In this document: piece by piece, positions 24,468 to 32,940 of the stretch
Layout of the letters: each line of letters opens with the position of its first letter
How positions within the stretch are numbered: the first letter of the stretch is position 1
DNA from: an uncultured Lachnospiraceae bacterium
Lineage (GTDB): Bacteria > Bacillota > Clostridia > Lachnospirales > Lachnospiraceae
Assembly (NCBI GenBank): GCA_910584965.1
Contig: CAJUDZ010000007.1
Coordinates: 1 to 64,000 of the forward strand
Reading direction: 5' to 3'
Length of the DNA stretch: 64,000 bases
Program-made: the position numbers and the translations under genes
The notes under the pieces: model-generated
Database searches by the model: none
What the model was told of the DNA's origin: nothing
Seen by the model: only the letters and a program-made list of their open reading frames with translations

Positions 24468-26890
24468 TGGAAAAGAATGCGATGAAACATTATCTGGATC
24501 TGGTTCCGATTTCGGCCGGGTGCCACCGGAAGCAGAACCGGATGACGAGGCTCTGCATTGTGCTCGCCGTTTTTCTCGTCACGGTCATTTTCAGCATGGC
24601 GGATATGGAGATGCGGTCGCAGATGGTGCAGGCCGTCAAAAGCGACGGAAAATGGCATGCGGGATTTTTGTTAAGCGACGAGCAGACGGCGCTGCTCGCG
24701 GCGCGGCCGGAAGTGGAAAAAACAGCGCGTTACGGCGCTTTGAATTATCATTTGGAGGAAGGATATCAAATAGAAGGAATCGAAACGGGCGTCTGCGGAT
24801 TTGACAAAGAACTGTTGGAACTGTATCCGGCCGCGGAAATCGTAGAAGGGAGTTTTCCGGAGAACGAAGCGGAAGCGGTCATGAATCAATCCGCCGCGCA
24901 AAGGCTCGGCGTGGGAATCGGAGACACGGTCACGCTGACGACGCCGGAGGGAGATATCCTGCCCTATCGGATAACCGGCATATCTGCCGAAACAGCGCTG
25001 ACGGCGAGAAATGACGCATGTGTCATATATATAAATACGGATGGTTTCGGGAGGCTGTATGAAGAGGATATGAGCAATGCGAAAGAGCTGGTTACTTTTG
25101 TGACATTTCGTTCTTTCTGCAATATTCAGGAAGCGATCGAAGAGATCAGCGTACGGTTCGGGCTGGAACCGGGAGCGGTGCGGCAGAATGTCAAAGTGCT
25201 CGCGCTCATGTTTCAGAGCCGGGATTCGTATATGATGCAGTTTTATTTTGTGGCGGTGGTTCTGGCGGCATTGGTCATGGTGGCGGGCATTTTGATGATC
25301 GCTTCCAGCATGAACAGCAGTATTGCACGCCGAACGGAATTTTTTGGCATGATGCGCTGCCTGGGGGCGACGGGAAAGCAAATCGTCCGGTTTGTGAAAA
25401 AAGAGGCGCTTGGCTGGTGCAAAACCGCAATTCCCGTGGGAGTTTTTGCCGGAGCTGCCGTGACATGGATATTATGCGGGATGCTGCGTTTTTTAAGTCC
25501 CGGACTGTTTGAAGGGATGCCCGTTTTCGGCATCAGTTATCCGGGGCTTTTGACGGGAGGAGTCGTCGGACTTGTTACCGTTTTGCTGGCGGCCGGAGCG
25601 CCTGCCAGACGGGCGGCGGAAGTATCGCCTCTGACAGCCGTGTCAGGAAATGCGGGAACGGTGCAGGCGGCAAAAAAAGCCGCGGACACACGGTTCTTCA
25701 AGGTGGATACGGCGCTCGGCGTGCACCATGCTGCGGGGAGCAAAAAAACACTTTTTCTGGTGAGCGGTTCTTTTGCTTTCAGCATCATTTTATTCCTGTC
25801 TTTCAGCGTGGTCATCGATTTCATGAACCATGCGCTGACGCCGATGAGAGCTTCGGCACCGGATTTCTTCGCATATCGTGAAGACGGTTCCAACGGCATT
25901 CCAAAAGAGCTTGTGGAACAGATCGAAACATATCCGTGCGTAAAGCGGGCGTTCGGAAGAAGCAGTCTGACATTTTCCGTGTCAGAAGAAGGAGAAGAAA
26001 TGCTGCTTACGGTGATTTCTTATGACGCACAGCAGCTTCAATGGGCCAAAAAGGATTTGCTGGAAGGAAGCTTTCAGGATGCGTGCGGAGGAAAAGGCCT
26101 GCTCTTAGCGTTTCGCGAAGGCGGCCTGATGTCCGCCGGAAGCAGCATTGCGTTGCCTGCTGCGGCATCTCCTGCGGAAGACGGCGGGCCGGATTCGGAA
26201 GAAAAGACGAGAGAAGTTACCATTGCCGGAATCCTCGGAAGCGTGCCCTTTTCTTACGGAAGGAATAAAAGCACTGGCAGCGGGGAAAGAATCGCGGTCT
26301 GTTCCGAAGAACTGTTTGCGGAATTGTTCGGCGAAAGCGGTTATACGGTCGTCGATATCCAGTTTAAGGCCGGCGTCACCGACGAAGAAGTACAAACGAT
26401 CCGCCGGATGATCGAACGCAGCTGCGGGGAGGGCCTGGCTTTTTCCGACAGAAGAATCGAAAACCGCGAGACGAAAGGGGCGGGATACTCCATGGCGCTT
26501 TTTATGTATGGTTTTCTTGCGGTCATTACCCTGATTGCCTTCTTTAACATTGTGAACTGCATTGCCATGAGCGTATCCGCAAGAATGCGGGAATACGGGG
26601 CAATGCGGGCTGTCGGGATGACGGTGCGTCAGCTGAACAGGATGGTGCGGGGCGAGGCGGTGACCTATCTGTTTTTCGGCGTCCTGCTGGGATGTATGGC
26701 CGGAATGCCGCTCAACAGACTTCTGTTTACTTCCCTTGTTACTTCCAGATGGGGTGATGCCTGGGCTTTGCCCGGGAAAGAACTGCTTTTTATCCTGTTC
26801 GTGATGGCGGTATCCGTATATTGGGCGGTCCGGGGACCGGCCAAACGGATTCGCGAACTGACCGTCGTGGACACGATCGGAACGGACTGA
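24464..26890 (+). CDS. FtsX-type ABC transporter permease
   Basis: 808 residues from the ATG at 24464, overlapping the stop of the ATPase gene (ATGA) with AAAGGAG upstream. A membrane segment at about 25-45, an extracellular MacB-type domain, three segments in the first FtsX domain (about 255-400, with ARRTEFFGMMRCLGAT), a membrane segment near 430, a second extracellular part, and a C-terminal FtsX domain (about 680-800, with MREYGAMRAVGMT). It should export or extrude a hydrophobic peptide or lipid together with the ATPase at 23769. Confidence 0.9.
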   Translation: MMEKNAMKHYLDLVPISAGCHRKQNRMTRLCIVLAVFLVTVIFSMADMEMRSQMVQAVKSDGKWHAGFLLSDEQTALLAARPEVEKTARYGALNYHLEEGYQIEGIETGVCGFDKELLELYPAAEIVEGSFPENEAEAVMNQSAAQRLGVGIGDTVTLTTPEGDILPYRITGISAETALTARNDACVIYINTDGFGRLYEEDMSNAKELVTFVTFRSFCNIQEAIEEISVRFGLEPGAVRQNVKVLALMFQSRDSYMMQFYFVAVVLAALVMVAGILMIASSMNSSIARRTEFFGMMRCLGATGKQIVRFVKKEALGWCKTAIPVGVFAGAAVTWILCGMLRFLSPGLFEGMPVFGISYPGLLTGGVVGLVTVLLAAGAPARRAAEVSPLTAVSGNAGTVQAAKKAADTRFFKVDTALGVHHAAGSKKTLFLVSGSFAFSIILFLSFSVVIDFMNHALTPMRASAPDFFAYREDGSNGIPKELVEQIETYPCVKRAFGRSSLTFSVSEEGEEMLLTVISYDAQQLQWAKKDLLEGSFQDACGGKGLLLAFREGGLMSAGSSIALPAAASPAEDGGPDSEEKTREVTIAGILGSVPFSYGRNKSTGSGERIAVCSEELFAELFGESGYTVVDIQFKAGVTDEEVQTIRRMIERSCGEGLAFSDRRIENRETKGAGYSMALFMYGFLAVITLIAFFNIVNCIAMSVSARMREYGAMRAVGMTVRQLNRMVRGEAVTYLFFGVLLGCMAGMPLNRLLFTSLVTSRWGDAWALPGKELLFILFVMAVSVYWAVRGPAKRIRELTVVDTIGTD

Positions 26891-26902
26891 CCGCATTGTC
26901 TG

Positions 26903-26931
26903 TTGACAACATTCCGTGAAAGATTTATACT
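26903..26931 (+). promoter_or_regulatory. Consensus sigma-A promoter of the toxin-antitoxin module
   Basis: TTGACA (26903-26908), exactly 17 bp, then TATACT (26926-26931). The strong promoter begins 13 bp after the exporter stop and makes the following pair an independent unit. Confidence 0.85.
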
Positions 26932-26942
26932 GATCATCAGAT

Positions 26943-26988
26943 ACCTTCCGTGGACGGGACGCGTGTTTTCCTGTCCGCTGAAGGTAAC
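26943..26988 (+). promoter_or_regulatory. Dyad downstream of the toxin-antitoxin promoter (contains motif S3)
   Basis: ACCTTCCGTGGAC (26943-26955) pairs with GTCCGCTGAAGGT (26973-26985) with only two non-Watson-Crick positions, one of them G-U. Placed just after the -10, it could be the autoregulatory operator or a leader hairpin. Its right arm extends into the shared motif GTCCGCTGAAGGTAAC (26973-26988). Confidence 0.5.
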
Positions 26989-27028
26989 AATCTATGAAGT
27001 CCCGCAGTCTTGCGGAGGGGAAAATCTA

Positions 27029-27421
27029 TTGAACGTCACGAAATCGCACATCGGAGAATATCTGTCTGAAATTCATGCGTCCGTCAGAAACGGAAACTAT
27101 CAGATCGCATCCCGTTACAAAAATATGGATATGTACATAGATTATATCTTTACGGAAAAAGACGCCGAAAAGCTGCTTCTTGCCCTGCGGCCGGAAGACT
27201 TCTCGCAGGCGGTGCGGAATATGCACCCCGGACATGCGGAAGAGGTTTTGTATGTCTTTGGAAAAGAGACGGAACTTCTGCCCCGGTTCGGCGGCAGAGC
27301 GGAGAACGTCCCTTTTTATCTGAAGCTGAACAAACTGGCAGGTCCGTATGTCATTGTGATTTCCATGCACAGACAGGAAACGCCGCTGCTTTATCCCTTT
27401 AAAGACTGTGCCATAGTGTGA
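27029..27421 (+). CDS. MqsR-like toxin candidate
   Basis: 130 residues from a TTG at 27029, chosen because GGAGGGG lies 8 nt upstream; the open frame extends further up but without a ribosome site. The layout matches MqsR, an mRNA-cleaving toxin of the RelE-like fold: an N-terminal helix (YLSEIHASVRNGNYQIA), a central helical part with LRPEDFSQAVRNM, and two C-terminal strands, FYLKLNKL and YVIVISMH, comparable to VYLKI and LIVSFK of E. coli MqsR, with a conserved Tyr. The partner gene encodes a protein with an MqsA-type zinc finger, which supports the call. Sequence similarity is low, so the family assignment is inference. Confidence 0.6.
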   Translation: MNVTKSHIGEYLSEIHASVRNGNYQIASRYKNMDMYIDYIFTEKDAEKLLLALRPEDFSQAVRNMHPGHAEEVLYVFGKETELLPRFGGRAENVPFYLKLNKLAGPYVIVISMHRQETPLLYPFKDCAIV

Positions 27422-27516
27422 AGCGGTTTTCCGGGCGGTCAAAGAACGCCCGCTGAGAAATCTGACACTTTACAATCAGGATTTGAGACGCCGCGAAAGG
27501 AGGGAATACCGTAAAG

Positions 27517-28542
27517 ATGAAGGAGGGAACACAGTTTTGTACAGCATGCGGAAAGGAAATGCCGTATTATATGCGAAATGTCACGATTTGCAGACCGATC
27601 AGGGGAAAAGAACATATCTTTGAGATGGCGGCGGCTTTTTGTGACGGATGCGGGGAAGCCGTCAGTCCGCCGGGGCTTTTTGACGGCAATGCGGCGTGGA
27701 TAGACAGGCAGTACCGGGAGAAAGAGAGGATTGCCGGGGCGGAAATGATAAGTGAGCTGACGGCGCTTTATCGAATTGACGGGATATCGCTGTTGTATGC
27801 GCTTGGATTCGAAGAAACGGAGGCGGCCGGATATCTTGCGGGACAGATGCTTTCCGCAGAGAATTCGGATGTCATCCGAAAAGCGCTGGAGTCTCCCGCC
27901 TTTATGATGGAGAAATTGAGGAAAAACCGGGAGAGAATCGGCGGGCCGGCATTTGGAACGGCCATGTGTGCCGGAAGAGAGCGCAGGCATTTTCTGGCTT
28001 TGTCCGAAAAAATGCGGCAGGTAATTTATTATCTCCTGAAAAAGACCGCTGGGGTTACGCCGCTTACTTTGCAGAAAATGCTGTATTTTACACAGGGGCT
28101 GCATATGGCGCTGCATGGCCGTGAATTGTTTTCGGAAGACTGTCAGGCATGGGCTCATGGGCCGGTGTATAAAGAAGTTTACGGCCTTTTTCGGGATTTT
28201 CACAGTCAGCCCATTCAGGAACCGGGATTTTTTTCTTACTTTATGCCCGGGAAAGGAAACGGCGGGCTTTCCGGCGGCGAGAAAAAAGTGATCGATCAGG
28301 TTGCGGAAGCGCTGCGCATTTATGACGGGAAGACACTGGAAAAGGTTACGCATGAGGAAGCGCCCTGGAAAGAAGCCCGCGCCGGCTGCCTGCCGGGCCA
28401 GCGTTCCGGCGCGGTGATTGCCAAAGAGTCCGTCAGAGTCTATTTTGTGGCTGCGGCTTCCAGATATGATTTTACGTCGTTCGAAGGGATCAGGAACTAT
28501 ATTGAAAGCAGGTTATCCGTGGACGGAGAAGATATGCTTTGA
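27517..28542 (+). CDS. Antitoxin candidate: YgiT zinc finger plus Panacea domain
   Basis: 341 residues. The N-terminus has CxxC at 8-11 and CxxC at 42-45 with the connecting part ICRPIRGKEHIFEMAA, the arrangement of the MqsA/YgiT zinc finger. A helical part (about 65-130) may be a degenerate helix-turn-helix. The C-terminal half (about 175-300) has the Panacea/SocA (DUF4065) signature PLTLQKMLYFTQGLH and AWAHGPVYKEVY. Panacea is a known hyperpromiscuous antitoxin domain, and MqsA neutralises MqsR. The fusion of both elements next to an MqsR-like gene is the notable point. A 95-bp gap separates it from the toxin; GGAGG lies rather far (13 nt) from the ATG. Confidence 0.75.
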   Translation: MKEGTQFCTACGKEMPYYMRNVTICRPIRGKEHIFEMAAAFCDGCGEAVSPPGLFDGNAAWIDRQYREKERIAGAEMISELTALYRIDGISLLYALGFEETEAAGYLAGQMLSAENSDVIRKALESPAFMMEKLRKNRERIGGPAFGTAMCAGRERRHFLALSEKMRQVIYYLLKKTAGVTPLTLQKMLYFTQGLHMALHGRELFSEDCQAWAHGPVYKEVYGLFRDFHSQPIQEPGFFSYFMPGKGNGGLSGGEKKVIDQVAEALRIYDGKTLEKVTHEEAPWKEARAGCLPGQRSGAVIAKESVRVYFVAAASRYDFTSFEGIRNYIESRLSVDGEDML

Positions 28543-28581
28543 GAATATATAGCCATAAATTGATATTTATTTAGAAAAAAG

Positions 28582-28610
28582 TAGAAAATTTCTCTTTAAT
28601 TTGATATAAT
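28582..28610 (+). promoter_or_regulatory. Promoter of the chemoreceptor gene
   Basis: TAGAAA (28582-28587), a 17-bp spacer and TATAAT (28605-28610). The leader of about 135 nt holds two small hairpins (TGTGC/GCACA near 28630 and CTCG/CGAG near 28665); no known riboswitch class was recognised. Confidence 0.55.
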
Positions 28611-28751
28611 ATTAGCAAATATGTGTCAGTGTGCTGCCCGGCACATATATACCATTGACATCTCGGTAAGGCATAAGCGAGTTGTTCACGATGAGGGGTA
28701 GTGCAGAAATGAGGAATTTATGCAGAAAGAGAAAAAGGAAGAAAAAAATTA

Positions 28752-30752
28752 TTGAAGCAGCAGGGAACCGGCAAAAAAGCGGGTGGATTTGTCAGCATTG
28801 AGAAAAAGATTTCCTTTCGGTTCGGGCAGACGATACTGATCTGCTGTATCGTTTTGGGCGTAGTTACTTCTGTTTTGAGCTATATTTCATCCATCAGCGC
28901 CATTTCTGAGACGATCAATAATACATCCGATGTGGCGGCGGACTATGTGGCGGCAGCGCTGGAGAAGTATATTGCGGTCGCTTATGAAACAGGCAGTATC
29001 GCACGGCTTGCGGATCCGGAAAGAGCGGTGGAGGACAAGGCAGCTATTCTGAATCAGAGAATTAACGATCACGATTTTGACGGCGGATTCCTTCTGGACA
29101 GCAGCGGAATCGACGTCATTACCGGAACGGATCTTTCCGACCGGGATTATTTTAAAGAAGCGATGAAGGGAAATACATATGTTTCCACGCCGGCCTACAG
29201 CGAGGTTACGAAGAGCGTATCTTATGCGGTTTCCGCGCCTTTATGGGAAGACGGCGTTCCGGGAACGACGCCGGTGGGGGCGGTCGTATATGTCCCGAAC
29301 GGAGAGTTTTTGAACGATATTATGCGTTCCATCAAAGTCGGGGAAGGCGGGACCGCGTTTATGATTGACGCCAACGGCATTACGATTGCGGACATCGATT
29401 CGACGCTCGTCGGCGTGGAGGACAGTATCGCGCTGGGAGATACGAATCCGAAACTGAAGGATTACAGTGCGATCTGTAAGAAAATGGTTGCCGGCGAAAA
29501 CGGAACGGGCACTTATTCATACGGCGGCAAGACAAAAGTCGTGGCATATTCGCCGATTCCGGATATGAACGGATGGAGCATCGGCGTTGCGGCAGTAAGG
29601 AATGAATTTCTGGGAATGTTCTTCTTATCGCTGGTGATTACGGTTTTGATTGTCGTTATCTTTACGGTAATTGGCATCAGAAACGGCATCAGGCTTGGCA
29701 GGAATGTGGTAAAACCGATTAAAGTTGTCGTAGAGCGTCTTGAACTGCTTGCGGCGGGCGATCTTCATTCGGACACGCCTGTGCCGGAGGAAAATGACGA
29801 AACGGCGACTCTGATGGACAGTCTGGCGGAAACCATTCAGGATTTGAAAATTGTTATTTCCGAAATCGACGGTCATCTGGCGGAATTGTCGGACGGAAAC
29901 TTTTTAATTAACGTAAACGATGATTTTAAAGGAGATTTCGCGCAGATCAGCACATCTTTCCGCGGCATCATAGACGCTTTGAGTTCTGCGATGAGAGACA
30001 TTGACGGCAATGCGGAAAGCGTACAGAAAGGCGCGACCGATCTGGCCGGTGCATCTCAGACGCTTGCCGAAGGCGCGACCGATCAGGCGAGCGCGATCGA
30101 AGAACTGACGGCGACCATTACGGATATTTCCGAAAAAATTTATGTGAACGCCCAAAATGCGGAGAAAGCGAGATCGATTGTTTCGGATATGAACGATCAG
30201 ATCATCGTCAGTAACGAACATATGAAGAAAAATACGGAAGCGATGGATAAAATCCGGGCGGCTTCCGATAAGATCGCCGAAATCATCGGCAGCATTGAGG
30301 AAATTGCGGACCAGACGACGCTCCTCGCATTAAACGCTTCGATCGAAGCGGCAAGAGCGGGCGAAAACGGAAGAGGTTTTGCGGTTGTTGCGACACAGGT
30401 CGGCGTGCTTGCGGAACAGAGTTCGGAAGCGGCAAGAAATACGAAAGACCTGATTCAGAATGCGATTGCGGCGGTAGAAGAGGGCATACAGCTGGCAAAC
30501 TCTACGGCGGAATCTCTGCTTGCAGTTGTGGATAATGCGAGGATTGTCAATGACTCCATGACGGAAATTGCGGAGGCGTCCGATAATCAGGCGCTTGCGG
30601 CGGCACAGATTACGGAAGGAATCAACCAGATCGCCGGCGTTGTGGAATCCAATTCCGCAACATCCCAGGAAAGCGCGGCGGCGTCCGAAGAACTTTCGAG
30701 TCAGGCCGATATGCTCAAAGAGCTGGTCGGAAGATTCCGGTATGAAAGCTGA
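28752..30752 (+). CDS. Methyl-accepting chemotaxis protein
   Basis: 666 residues from a TTG start. Membrane segments at about 25-47 and 294-315 enclose a dCache-like ligand domain of about 240 residues (SDRDYFKEAMKG and ANGITIADID are typical). A HAMP domain (about 320-375), a long coiled coil, and the signalling hairpin EIADQTTLLALNASIEAARA with GRGFAVVATQVGVLAEQSSEAARN follow. It would report an extracellular small ligand to CheA/CheW. The ligand is unknown. It fits the flagellar genes at 54 kb. A 12-bp-stem terminator ends the gene. Confidence 0.93.
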   Translation: MKQQGTGKKAGGFVSIEKKISFRFGQTILICCIVLGVVTSVLSYISSISAISETINNTSDVAADYVAAALEKYIAVAYETGSIARLADPERAVEDKAAILNQRINDHDFDGGFLLDSSGIDVITGTDLSDRDYFKEAMKGNTYVSTPAYSEVTKSVSYAVSAPLWEDGVPGTTPVGAVVYVPNGEFLNDIMRSIKVGEGGTAFMIDANGITIADIDSTLVGVEDSIALGDTNPKLKDYSAICKKMVAGENGTGTYSYGGKTKVVAYSPIPDMNGWSIGVAAVRNEFLGMFFLSLVITVLIVVIFTVIGIRNGIRLGRNVVKPIKVVVERLELLAAGDLHSDTPVPEENDETATLMDSLAETIQDLKIVISEIDGHLAELSDGNFLINVNDDFKGDFAQISTSFRGIIDALSSAMRDIDGNAESVQKGATDLAGASQTLAEGATDQASAIEELTATITDISEKIYVNAQNAEKARSIVSDMNDQIIVSNEHMKKNTEAMDKIRAASDKIAEIIGSIEEIADQTTLLALNASIEAARAGENGRGFAVVATQVGVLAEQSSEAARNTKDLIQNAIAAVEEGIQLANSTAESLLAVVDNARIVNDSMTEIAEASDNQALAAAQITEGINQIAGVVESNSATSQESAAASEELSSQADMLKELVGRFRYES

Positions 30753-30770
30753 GCCGGGTGCAGCGGATAT

Positions 30771-30807
30771 ACAGGGCTATGCAGAAACGCATAGCCCTGT
30801 ACGATTT
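30771..30807 (+). terminator. Intrinsic terminator
   Basis: ACAGGGCTATGC (30771-30782) and its perfect complement (30789-30800) form a 12-bp stem with a 6-nt loop, followed by ACGATTTTT. Confidence 0.85.
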
Positions 30808-30848
30808 TTATCAGAAAAACAAGTTTACGAATCGTGGAGGAAAGTGCA

Positions 30849-31853
30849 TTGCAGGAAAGCAGGCTGTTCAAAATCTTATATTATCTGCTCGAAAAAGGGC
30901 GTGCCACGGCCCCCGAACTGGCGGAAAAATTTGAAGTTTCCGTCAGGACGGTCTATCGGGATATCGATGCGCTGAGCGGCGCCGGCATACCGGTTTATAC
31001 GGAATCCGGAAGACGGGGCGGTATTTACCTGATGAATCATTTTATTCTGGACAGGGCGGTATTGTCGGACGGGGAAAAGATGGAAATTCTGTCGGCGCTG
31101 CAAACCGCGGGCGCGGCCGGGATCGCGGACGGAAAGACGGCTCTTGAAAAACTTTCGGGGCTTTTTCGGATACGGCCGGAAAACTGGTACGAGGTAGATT
31201 TTTCCAGGTGGGGCAGTCAGACGGGGGATAACGAAAAGTTTGAAATGCTGAAAACGGCGGTGATATCCCATAAGCGTGTGGAGATTCTCTATGTGGGAAC
31301 GAACCGGGAGAAAAAGAAAAGAAGGGTTGAGCCTCTGAAACTGCTGTATAAGTCGCGGGCCTGGTATTTGCGTGCCTGGTGTACGGAGAAAGAGGCGTTC
31401 CGCCTGTTTAAGCTGAACCGCATTCTGGAATGGAGGCTTTTGGATGAGACCTTTCATCCGGAGATATATACGGAAACGGAAGCCGGGCCGCAGCATACCG
31501 GTATTCCGGACAGGGATGATGCGCAGAAAACGGATCTTTGGTCCGTATCGGACAGAGCATCTTCCTGCAATGCGGAGCCGCCACAGGTCATTCTTACGTT
31601 TTCGGCCGATGCGGCATACAGGGTTTATGATGAATTTGATGAAAGCAATATCGAAGAACTGCCGGACGGCCGGCTGCGTACTGCGGCTCCGATGCCCGAT
31701 GACGAATGGCTCGTCGCATTTCTTCTCTCCTTCGGCTGTCATGTCGAAGTGGAAGAACCGGCCTATCTGAAAGCGGTTCTGGCAGACCGGGCAATGAAAA
31801 TATACAGAATGAATGCCGCAGACGGGCGGGAACTGCCCGGGACGGCAACGTAA
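30849..31853 (+). CDS. WYL-domain transcriptional regulator
   Basis: 334 residues from a TTG at 30849, with GGAGG 8 nt upstream; the protein then begins QESRLFKILYYLLEKG as in the DeoR/YafY family. The N-terminal helix-turn-helix (TAPELAEKFEVSVRTVYRD) is followed by a WYL domain (about 135-210, with RRVEPLKLLYKSRAWYLRAWC) and a C-terminal WCX part. WYL regulators sense nucleotides or other small ligands and often control the gene next door, here the ClbS/DfsB-like gene 137 bp downstream. This regulatory link is inference. Confidence 0.88.
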   Translation: MQESRLFKILYYLLEKGRATAPELAEKFEVSVRTVYRDIDALSGAGIPVYTESGRRGGIYLMNHFILDRAVLSDGEKMEILSALQTAGAAGIADGKTALEKLSGLFRIRPENWYEVDFSRWGSQTGDNEKFEMLKTAVISHKRVEILYVGTNREKKKRRVEPLKLLYKSRAWYLRAWCTEKEAFRLFKLNRILEWRLLDETFHPEIYTETEAGPQHTGIPDRDDAQKTDLWSVSDRASSCNAEPPQVILTFSADAAYRVYDEFDESNIEELPDGRLRTAAPMPDDEWLVAFLLSFGCHVEVEEPAYLKAVLADRAMKIYRMNAADGRELPGTAT

Positions 31854-31990
31854 ATGGCATAAAATCGAATATCATGATAAAACATGACATATGATGTCGG
31901 TATTTTCGGCGTATGATAAATAAAAAAAACGATGATTTCTCCCGGTCCCCGGGCGGAATCGATTTCAGGCATCGGAAAGGAGAAAATACC

Positions 31991-32563
31991 ATGTCAAGAC
32001 CACAGTCAAAACCGGCTCTGCTTACCGCAGCGGCACAAAATTATGAGGCATTAAACGCATTTATCGAATCCATGACGGACAAAGAGCTGGAAACGCCCTT
32101 TGATTTTACCAAAATGAAAGCAAAAAGCGAGGCGCACTGGGCCAGGGATAAAAACCTGAGGGATGTGCTGATTCATCTCTATGAGTGGCACCGCCTTCTG
32201 ATCGACTGGGTGAAGGCCAATCAAAAAGACGGAGAACAGGAAGCGCATTCGGGTGAAAAACAAGTTATACCGTTTCTTCCGGCGCCTTATAACTGGAGGA
32301 CTTTCGGCGCAATGAATGTGGAATTCTGGAAAAAACATCAGTGCACTTCACTGGAAGAGGCCGGGAAGATGCTGGAGGAATCCCACCGGGAGGTCATGTC
32401 GCTTGCGGAAAACTTTACGAACGAAGAACTTTTTAACAGAGGCGCATTCCCCTGGGTCGGAAACAATGCGCTCGGATCCTATTTTGTATCAAATACTTCG
32501 AGTCATTATGACTGGGCGTTGAAGAAGCTGAAGGCGCACAGGAAGAATTGTAAACAGCTGTAA
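31991..32563 (+). CDS. ClbS/DfsB-family four-helix bundle protein
   Basis: 190 residues from the ATG at 31991, with AAAGGAG 8 nt upstream. The sequence SRPQSKPALLTAAAQNYEAL, the helix with NLRDVLIHLYEWHRLLIDWV, and PAPYNWRTFGAMN fit the DUF1706 (ClbS/DfsB) family of DinB-like bundles. The characterised member ClbS protects colibactin producers by opening the toxin's cyclopropane. Most homologs, this one included, are not near toxin genes, so protection against a foreign genotoxin is only a possibility. It lies behind a WYL regulator. Confidence 0.8.
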   Translation: MSRPQSKPALLTAAAQNYEALNAFIESMTDKELETPFDFTKMKAKSEAHWARDKNLRDVLIHLYEWHRLLIDWVKANQKDGEQEAHSGEKQVIPFLPAPYNWRTFGAMNVEFWKKHQCTSLEEAGKMLEESHREVMSLAENFTNEELFNRGAFPWVGNNALGSYFVSNTSSHYDWALKKLKAHRKNCKQL

Positions 32564-32684
32564 GGCGGACAGTGGAAGACTGTCCACAGGTTTTCCGGAG
32601 GAGGTTCGGAATCCGTTCCTGTAAAATCGCGAATGGCAATCGTAAATGATAGCAAATAATATGTGAATAAAATAACAGGGAGGC

Positions 32685-32714
32685 TTGACAAATTCAGAGT
32701 TTTTTTGATATTAT
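32685..32714 (+). promoter_or_regulatory. Promoter of the opp operon
   Basis: TTGACA (32685-32690), an 18-bp spacer and TATTAT (32709-32714). It lies in a 377-bp gene-free stretch (32564-32940); the part upstream of the promoter shows nothing distinctive, and the part after it is a structured leader. Confidence 0.75.
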
Positions 32715-32737
32715 AAAAAAGTCGTGGAAGGGACAAT

Positions 32738-32758
32738 GGCGTTACCTTGCGTAATGCC
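32738..32758 (+). other. First hairpin of the opp leader
   Basis: GGCGTTAC (32738-32745) pairs with GTAATGCC (32751-32758), an 8-bp stem with one G-U and a 5-nt loop, followed by a pyrimidine-rich stretch. Two smaller hairpins (TTCAA/TTGAA near 32840 and CTG/CAG near 32858) follow. No T-box or known riboswitch consensus is visible. Confidence 0.4.
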
Positions 32759-32889
32759 AACGTTCTTTTCTTTTTCATACTTCTCTGTTTTATGTATTTC
32801 CGCAATATATTATAGCAAATGCTGAATTTAAAATTTTCAACGATTGAATTGAATGTCTGCGAAAGCGAACAGAAGGTTGTAAGATGATT

Positions 32890-32922
32890 ATAGAAAGCCC
32901 GGCATGAGCTTTCTATTTTATT
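32890..32922 (+). terminator. Attenuator-like hairpin before oppB
   Basis: ATAGAAAGC (32890-32898) and GCTTTCTAT (32908-32916) form a 9-bp stem followed by TTTATT, only 9 nt before the ribosome site AAAAAGGAG of oppB. Together with the roughly 220-nt leader this suggests regulation by premature termination. Confidence 0.6.
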
Positions 32923-32940
32923 CAAAAAGGAGACTTTAGT

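Noticed and set aside
28611..28751. c-di-GMP or other riboswitch in the chemoreceptor leader
   Set aside because: Two small hairpins only; the conserved GEMM-type core sequence is absent.
32722..32940. T-box leader before opp
   Set aside because: No T-box sequence or specifier-loop arrangement could be found.
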